A stretch of 9,225 bases of DNA, taken from contig DIXP01000073.1 of NCBI GenBank assembly GCA_002436065.1, positions 11,207 through 20,431 on the forward strand. Direction: 5' to 3'. Made by a program: the position numbers and the translations under genes. Within the stretch, counting starts at the first letter, position 1; every line of letters begins with the position of its first letter. Shown here one piece after another: positions 5,557 through 9,225 of this stretch. The notes beneath the pieces are model-generated. The model was not told the DNA's origin. It did not search any database and was given only the letters and a program-made list of their open reading frames with translations. The DNA comes from Chloroflexi bacterium UBA6077. Lineage in GTDB: Bacteria > Chloroflexota > UBA6077.

Positions 5557-7011
5557 ATGGGCGATGTCAACGTAACAGTCCTATCCATCATTGTGGGCTA
5601 TCTGATCTTGGTGACCGTAGTTGGGCTGTGGGTCAGCAGCAGGGTCAAGAGCACCAGCGACTACCTGATTGCCAGCAGCAAGATGGGATTCATCCTGGTG
5701 GCGATGACGCTGATCGGCTCCTGGGAGGGGACGGGCACCTCCATCGGTATTTCCCAGACGGCCTACACCCAGGGCATCTACACCGGCTTCTACGCCAGCT
5801 TCTTCGCCGCGGGGTTGATCCTCACGGTATTCACACTCCTCAAGTTCATTCGCTTCACAGTCTCCCTCACTCCAGCGGCGATGCTGGGCAAGATGTTCGG
5901 CGTCCAGACCCAGGTGATGACCTCCCTCCTGCTGATCTTCCAGAACCTGATCGTGATGGCGATGCAGTTGGTGGGGGGAGCGGGCATCATGGCTGCCGTC
6001 CTCGGGATCCCCTACGAGTTGGGACTCTTCGCCATGCTGGCCACGACGGGGCTGTACAGTCTCGCCGGCGGGATCGTGTCCACCGCCTGGACCAACCTCA
6101 TCCACGCCGTCGTCCAGAACGCGGCGGCCATCATCGCCATACCGGTGGTGCTGAGCTACGTTGGCGGCTGGGATGCTCTGGTGGCAGGGCTGGATCCCAA
6201 GTACCTGAGCGTGGATGGGATGGGCTTCAACAATCTGGCCGGATGGTGGTGGACGCTCGGCCTCGGCGTGATGGTGATGAGCTTCCAGCAAGTCCACCAG
6301 GCAGCCTCCAATAAGGAGGCGGAGAAGGGCTTCTGGCTGGCCGCGGCCATGTGCGCCTTCTACTCCATGCCCTTCGCCCTCATGGGGGTGGTTGCCGCGG
6401 CCAAATTCCCGGGCGTGACTCCCCTGATGGCGCTGCCCACCCTCACCATGGCCATTAACCCACTGTTCGCCGGGCTCATCCTGGCTTCGGTTCTGGCAGC
6501 GGCGCTATCCACCCTTGGACCGGGCCTGGCCATGATGCCGCTCTTCGTGGTCAACGACCTGTACAAGGTCGCCAGGCCCAACTCGACCGACCGCCAGCAG
6601 TTGGTTGTGGCGCGCCTATCCATGGTGGTCATCATGGCGGCTGCAGTCTTTATCGCCATCACGGTGCGGACGATCGTGGTGGCCAACGTCTTCGCCTTCA
6701 CCTTCCGCTCCGTGATGGTGCTGGCCATCATATTCGGGATGCTGCTGGCCGGTCGGCACTGGATCACACGGGAAGGCGCCTTCTTTGGCATCCTGTGCGG
6801 GGCTGCCGGCATATTCATCTCGCAGTTCGCCATGCCGGACCAACCGCCTATCTACCTGACAGTGGTGTTCCTGGCGGTGGGCACCGTTATCGCCAGCTTG
6901 CTGACCCGTGGCCGCGGCAACTACAGCCTCTCCATCTGGGAGATACTGAAGAGCAGCGCGCCCACTCTACCGGAGCAATCGCCCGAGGCAAAGCCTCGGA
7001 TCGCCCACTGA
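5557..7011 (+). CDS. Sodium:solute symporter (SSS) family transporter
   Basis: A 484-aa integral membrane protein expected to couple Na+ entry to uptake of an organic solute. TTAGGAGG (5543-5550) lies 6 bases before the ATG. I see about 13 hydrophobic spans: the first at about 6-27 (VLSIIVGYLILVTVVGLWV), then the family pattern of a polar loop with SDYLIASSKMG, a span with GSWEGTGTSIG, and AYTQGIYTGF. Span TM8 (LILASVLAAALSTL) carries the small/hydroxyl residues that line the Na2 site in this family, followed by VNDLYKV where members typically have a D-x-Y-K motif. The C-terminal tail is short and hydrophilic. SSS substrates range from sugars and amino acids to carboxylates, pantothenate and urea, and sequence alone does not settle this one. 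It lies 221 bases after the hydrolase gene and 38 bases before the small membrane protein, in one direction, so it probably imports the substrate or product of the two hydrolases. Confidence 0.93.
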   Translation: MGDVNVTVLSIIVGYLILVTVVGLWVSSRVKSTSDYLIASSKMGFILVAMTLIGSWEGTGTSIGISQTAYTQGIYTGFYASFFAAGLILTVFTLLKFIRFTVSLTPAAMLGKMFGVQTQVMTSLLLIFQNLIVMAMQLVGGAGIMAAVLGIPYELGLFAMLATTGLYSLAGGIVSTAWTNLIHAVVQNAAAIIAIPVVLSYVGGWDALVAGLDPKYLSVDGMGFNNLAGWWWTLGLGVMVMSFQQVHQAASNKEAEKGFWLAAAMCAFYSMPFALMGVVAAAKFPGVTPLMALPTLTMAINPLFAGLILASVLAAALSTLGPGLAMMPLFVVNDLYKVARPNSTDRQQLVVARLSMVVIMAAAVFIAITVRTIVVANVFAFTFRSVMVLAIIFGMLLAGRHWITREGAFFGILCGAAGIFISQFAMPDQPPIYLTVVFLAVGTVIASLLTRGRGNYSLSIWEILKSSAPTLPEQSPEAKPRIAH

Positions 7012-7049
7012 TGCGAACGCAAGAAGCGCATTGAGAGGAGGAACGAACC

Positions 7050-7235
7050 ATGGCATGGCCTCCGGCAGGTACAGGTTCCGGCGGGGTACTGCTGTACTAC
7101 TTCGCCATGTGGTTGCTGCTGGTCGTCGGACCAGTGTTTCTGTGGGTTGCGGCGTACTATCTCTGGTTCAAGAAGAGGTGGGAGCCCCATTTCCAGCGAG
7201 CACGCGAGATCATGGAAGGCAAGGGGACGAGTTAG
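7050..7235 (+). CDS. Small single-span membrane protein, probable symporter partner
   Basis: A 61-aa protein of no family I recognise. AGGAGG (7036-7041) sits 8 bases before the ATG, and the gene starts 38 bases after the symporter stop. Residues 1-12 are short, Gly/Pro-rich and uncharged. Residues 13-40 are continuously hydrophobic and aromatic (YYFAMWLLL, LWVAAYYLWF) with Pro28 in the middle. A basic amphipathic tail KKRWEPHFQRAREIMEGKG follows. The charge pattern predicts the N terminus outside and the C terminus inside. Several SSS transporters have small membrane companions (YhdT with PanF, YjcH/DUF485 with ActP, DUF4212 proteins), but those have two spans and I do not see their motifs here. 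A role as a stabilising or regulatory subunit of the adjacent symporter is inferred from position. A good ribosome binding site and a compact operon fit make it a real gene. Confidence 0.75.
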   Translation: MAWPPAGTGSGGVLLYYFAMWLLLVVGPVFLWVAAYYLWFKKRWEPHFQRAREIMEGKGTS

Positions 7236-7254
7236 CAGGTCGATACGGTGGCAA

Positions 7255-7280
7255 GGGCAGGCGGCGTGAGCCGCCTGCCC
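7255..7280 (+). promoter_or_regulatory. Intra-operon hairpin with a GNRA-type loop
   Basis: GGGCAGGCGGC (7255-7265), loop GTGA, GCCGCCTGCCC (7270-7280): a perfect 11-bp GC-rich stem closed by a GUGA tetraloop (GNRA class). It falls between the small membrane protein stop (7235) and the amidohydrolase start (7310). AAACAACCC follows with no T-run, so it is more likely an mRNA processing or stability element than a full terminator. Confidence 0.6.
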
Positions 7281-7309
7281 AAACAACCCTTGTGTCAGGG
7301 AGGGATGAA

Positions 7310-8977
7310 ATGGCGAGCAAGGACTCTCTTTGTCCCGAGGTGGTGTACCTCAACGGTACCATCGTCACCATGGACCCGGCAAACCCCAGGGCCGAGGCCG
7401 TGGCCACGATGGCGGACAAGATAGTGGCTACCGGCTCCAACGCCGCGATGAGGGAACTGGCTGGACCAGCTACCAGGGTGGTCGACCTGGCGGACAAGAC
7501 GATGCTGCCCGGGCTGATCGAGCCCCACAACCACTTCAGTATGTATGGGAACTGGGTCCTGCTCCAGTCGAACCTCAACTGCCCGCCGCTGGGCCCAGTA
7601 AGCAGCATGAGCGACCTGGTGGAGGTGCTGAAGGAGCGGGCGAGCAGGACCCCCAAGGGCCAGTGGGTAATGGGGTACGGCTACGACGACACCAAGATAG
7701 CCGAGAAGCGCCATCCGACTCGCCACGACCTGGACAGGGTCTCCACCGAGCACCCAGTCTTCATCAACCACATCTCCGGCCACTTCAACGCGGCCAACAG
7801 CCGCGCCCTGGAGCTGGCAGGGATAACGAAGGACACGCCGAGTCCCGTCGGCGGGGTCATCAGGAAAGATCCGGCGACCGGCGAACCCGACGGTGTGCTG
7901 GAGGAGATGCCTGCACAGGCCTTGGTCTTCGGCCTCGTACCGCCGCTCACCATGGAGCAGCGGATGGAGGCGATGGCGCTGGCCGCCAGGGATTACATGA
8001 AGGTGGGCGTGACGACGGCCTACGACGCAGGCGTGGCGCTCAAAGGCATCGGCAGCAGGGACGATATCGTGGCCTATCAGAGGGCCGTGGCGCAGGGAGC
8101 GGTGCCCATCCGCATCAACATGATGATCGGGGCCGACCTGCTGCTGGGGGAGAAAGGGGAGGGTCCAACCTTCCTGACGGGCTTTGGTGACAACCGCCTC
8201 AAGATCGGCCCGGCCAAGGTCATCGGCGATGGGTCTATCCAGGGCTACACAGGCTGGCTGAGCAAGCCCTACCACATCCCCTATCGGGGCGACAGCAGCT
8301 ACTGCGGCTACCCGGTCACTCCGCCAGACAAGATGACACCGATAGTGCTGGCCGCCCACAAGGCCGGCTTCCAGATCGCATTGCACGGCAATGGGGACGC
8401 AGCCATCGACGCCATCCTCGATGCTTACAGCCTCGCTCAGAAGGAGTACCCAAGGCCCGATGCCCGCCACAGGATCGAGCACTGCCAGATGGCGCGGGAG
8501 GACCAACTGGACAGGATGGCGGAACTTGGAGTGACTCCCTCCTTCTTCGTGTCGCACACCTACTACTGGGGCGATCGTCACAAGGCGATCTTCATGGGCC
8601 CGGAGCGCGCCGCCAGGATCAGCCCGCTGAAGTCCGCCCTGGCGAAGGGGATCAGGTACACCATCCACTCCGACTGCCCGGTCACGCCGGTAGACCCGCT
8701 CTTCTGCGTCTTCGCGGCCGTCAACCGGGTGACCACAAGCGGGGAGGTGCTGGGGCCAGAGTTCCGGCTCACCGCCGAGGAAGCGCTGCGGGCGGTGACG
8801 ATAGACGCCGCGTGGCAAGGATTCAACGAAAAGGTCATGGGCTCGATCGAGGTTGGCAAGCTGGCCGACTTCACGGTCGTTGACCGGAACCCCCTGGAGG
8901 TGCCACCGGAAGCGATCAGGGACGTCAGGGTCGAGGAGGTGATCATCGGGGGCAGCAGCGTCTACAGCGCGGGGTAG
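7310..8977 (+). CDS. Metal-dependent amidohydrolase, YtcJ-like (Amidohydro_3)
   Basis: A 555-aa cytoplasmic enzyme of the amidohydrolase superfamily, expected to hydrolyse a C-N bond in an amide, N-formyl, carbamate or cyclic compound. GGGAGG (7298-7303) is 6 bases before the ATG. The frame is open back to 7031, but that extension overlaps the small membrane gene and lacks family sequence. Family features in order: N-terminal beta sandwich with VYLNGTIVTMDP; ADKTMLPGLIEPH-N-H giving the metal pair His73/His75; KVIGDGSIQGYT with Lys303 where this subfamily has its conserved Lys; ALHGNGDAAI with His359; RHRIEHCQ with His391; and HSDCPVTPVDPL with catalytic Asp455. The C-terminal GSIEVGKLADFTVVDRNPL returns to the sandwich. 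Length and motifs are complete, so it should be active. YtcJ-type substrates are mostly unknown. Its place after the symporter and GGT-like hydrolase suggests a second hydrolytic step in the same catabolic route. Confidence 0.93.
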   Translation: MASKDSLCPEVVYLNGTIVTMDPANPRAEAVATMADKIVATGSNAAMRELAGPATRVVDLADKTMLPGLIEPHNHFSMYGNWVLLQSNLNCPPLGPVSSMSDLVEVLKERASRTPKGQWVMGYGYDDTKIAEKRHPTRHDLDRVSTEHPVFINHISGHFNAANSRALELAGITKDTPSPVGGVIRKDPATGEPDGVLEEMPAQALVFGLVPPLTMEQRMEAMALAARDYMKVGVTTAYDAGVALKGIGSRDDIVAYQRAVAQGAVPIRINMMIGADLLLGEKGEGPTFLTGFGDNRLKIGPAKVIGDGSIQGYTGWLSKPYHIPYRGDSSYCGYPVTPPDKMTPIVLAAHKAGFQIALHGNGDAAIDAILDAYSLAQKEYPRPDARHRIEHCQMAREDQLDRMAELGVTPSFFVSHTYYWGDRHKAIFMGPERAARISPLKSALAKGIRYTIHSDCPVTPVDPLFCVFAAVNRVTTSGEVLGPEFRLTAEEALRAVTIDAAWQGFNEKVMGSIEVGKLADFTVVDRNPLEVPPEAIRDVRVEEVIIGGSSVYSAG

Positions 8978-9010
8978 TGTTGCGCCAGACCGTTCCTACT
9001 GGTATCTGCA

Positions 9011-9030
9011 CCACGGGATGAATCCCGCGG
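9011..9030. repeat. Palindromic unit 1 after the amidohydrolase
   Basis: CCACGGGAT (9011-9019), GA, ATCCCGCGG (9022-9030): a 9-bp dyad with one A/C mismatch, starting 33 bases past the amidohydrolase stop. An overlapping TCCCGGGA palindrome lies at 9033-9040. Its centre GATGAATC is the exact reverse complement of the centre of the next unit. It may act as a terminator or as a REP-like element. Confidence 0.6.
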
Positions 9031-9049
9031 CATCCCGGGACCTATTGCC

Positions 9050-9075
9050 ATGCCGTGAGATTCATCTCACGGCAT
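9050..9075. repeat. Palindromic unit 2, perfect 12-bp dyad
   Basis: ATGCCGTGAGAT (9050-9061), TC, ATCTCACGGCAT (9064-9075) is a perfect inverted repeat; in RNA about 10 bp would pair around a 6-base loop. No T-run follows. Together with unit 1 it forms a head-to-head pair of related palindromes 20 bases apart. Confidence 0.75.
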
Positions 9076-9126
9076 ACATGACACACCCTGAATTTTGGGG
9101 TGGACGTGAATAGGAAAGAGGAAGCA

Positions 9127-9188
9127 AGGAACAGCCTCTGTAGATCTGGAGTCTTGAGAAGAAACCAGACACTACGGAGGCTGTTCCT
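9127..9188 (+). promoter_or_regulatory. Long hairpin sequestering the ribosome binding site of the edge ORF
   Basis: Arms 9127-9143 (AGGAACAGCCTCTGTAG) and 9172-9188 (CTACGGAGGCTGTTCCT) pair over 17 positions with a single U-G wobble. An inner stem TCTGG/CCAGA (9145-9149, 9165-9169) extends it. GGAGG (9176-9180), the Shine-Dalgarno for the ATG at 9189, is wholly inside the right arm. Such hairpins are known in insertion sequences to block transposase translation on read-through transcripts. Confidence 0.65.
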
Positions 9189-9225
9189 ATGGATAGTAGT
9201 AGGCGGCAGCAGCGGCAGCTAGAGG
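9189..9225 (+). CDS. N-terminal fragment of an ORF cut by the window edge, possible transposase
   Basis: The ATG at 9189 has GGAGG (9176-9180) 8 bases upstream and 12 codons before the window ends: MDSSRRQQRQLE, open. The Arg/Gln-rich start would suit a DNA-binding protein, and the IS-like sequence just upstream favours a transposase or its OrfA. Too little is visible to identify a family. Confidence 0.45.
   Translation, partial: MDSSRRQQRQLE

Larger units (their letters stand above)
9079..9225 (+). mobile_element. Probable left end of an insertion sequence (IS3-like), truncated by the window
   Basis: From 9079 the sequence reads TGACACACCCTG, then AATTTTGGGGTGGACG. The order TGA, ACCC, an AT-rich stretch, then TGGACG resembles the terminal repeats of IS3-family elements such as IS3 and IS150 as I remember them. 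A hairpin and an ORF start follow, as expected inside a left end. The right end and the transposase lie outside the window, so the family is tentative. Confidence 0.35.

Noticed and set aside
5393..5575. 60-aa open frame running into the symporter start
   Set aside because: TTG start without a ribosome binding site, basic low-complexity product, and overlap with the real symporter start.
7031..7309. N-terminal extension of the amidohydrolase back to TTG at 7031
   Set aside because: It overlaps the small membrane gene in another frame, has no family similarity, and a good ribosome binding site precedes the ATG at 7310.
7295..8818. Long open frame (507 aa) antisense to the amidohydrolase
   Set aside because: Its product is rich in His/Arg/Val/Gly with no domain, and the sense strand encodes a complete family protein; this is a GC-rich antisense shadow.
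9101..9222. Alternative frame from GTG at 9101 to TAG at 9222
   Set aside because: About 40 codons through the hairpin, with no Shine-Dalgarno and no recognisable product; the ATG at 9189 has proper signals.

Overview
The window is GC-rich, densely coded bacterial DNA. It most likely comes from Chloroflexota (SAR202/Dehalococcoidia-like lineages) or another lineage that anchors its binding proteins as lipoproteins. The best evidence is a pair of solute-binding lipoproteins in which the lipobox cysteine is followed by a 50-60 residue Ala/Pro/Thr/Lys linker (repeats such as AEPTKPAA). That linker style is common in Chloroflexota and unusual in the proteobacterial TctC/Bug proteins that dominate this family. 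This assignment is inference, since no rRNA or other marker gene is present.

Left part (1-3255), solute sensing and capture. A TctC/Bug-family binding lipoprotein runs leftward (69-1211). It is divergent from a GntR/FCD-type regulator (1344-2114), which is followed 28 bp later by a second, paralogous TctC/Bug lipoprotein (2143-3255). The shared divergent region contains a perfect inverted repeat (GTGATA-TCC-TATCAC) lying over the -10 of a plausible leftward promoter, a good candidate operator for the regulator. No TctA/TctB membrane subunits are in the window.

Middle and right (3412-8977), a likely catabolic operon reading rightward. A strong sigma70-type promoter (TTGACA-N17-TCTAAT) and a long leader precede a gamma-glutamyltransferase-fold Ntn hydrolase. 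Next come a sodium:solute symporter, a 61-residue single-span membrane protein, and a metal-dependent amidohydrolase of the YtcJ/Amidohydro_3 type. The hydrolase keeps the autoprocessing Thr391 but has lost almost every residue that recognises a gamma-glutamyl group, as well as the lid loop. It also has no signal peptide, so it probably cleaves some other amide in the cytoplasm.

Together the genes look like a regulated module that captures a small carboxylate or amide, imports it and hydrolyses it in two steps. The substrate cannot be read from the sequence. Hairpins lie between the units (3317-3369, 7255-7280, 9011-9075).

The right edge (about 9079-9225) looks like the left end of an insertion sequence. 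It has an IS3-like terminus, then a long hairpin that buries the Shine-Dalgarno of a truncated ORF starting at 9189.
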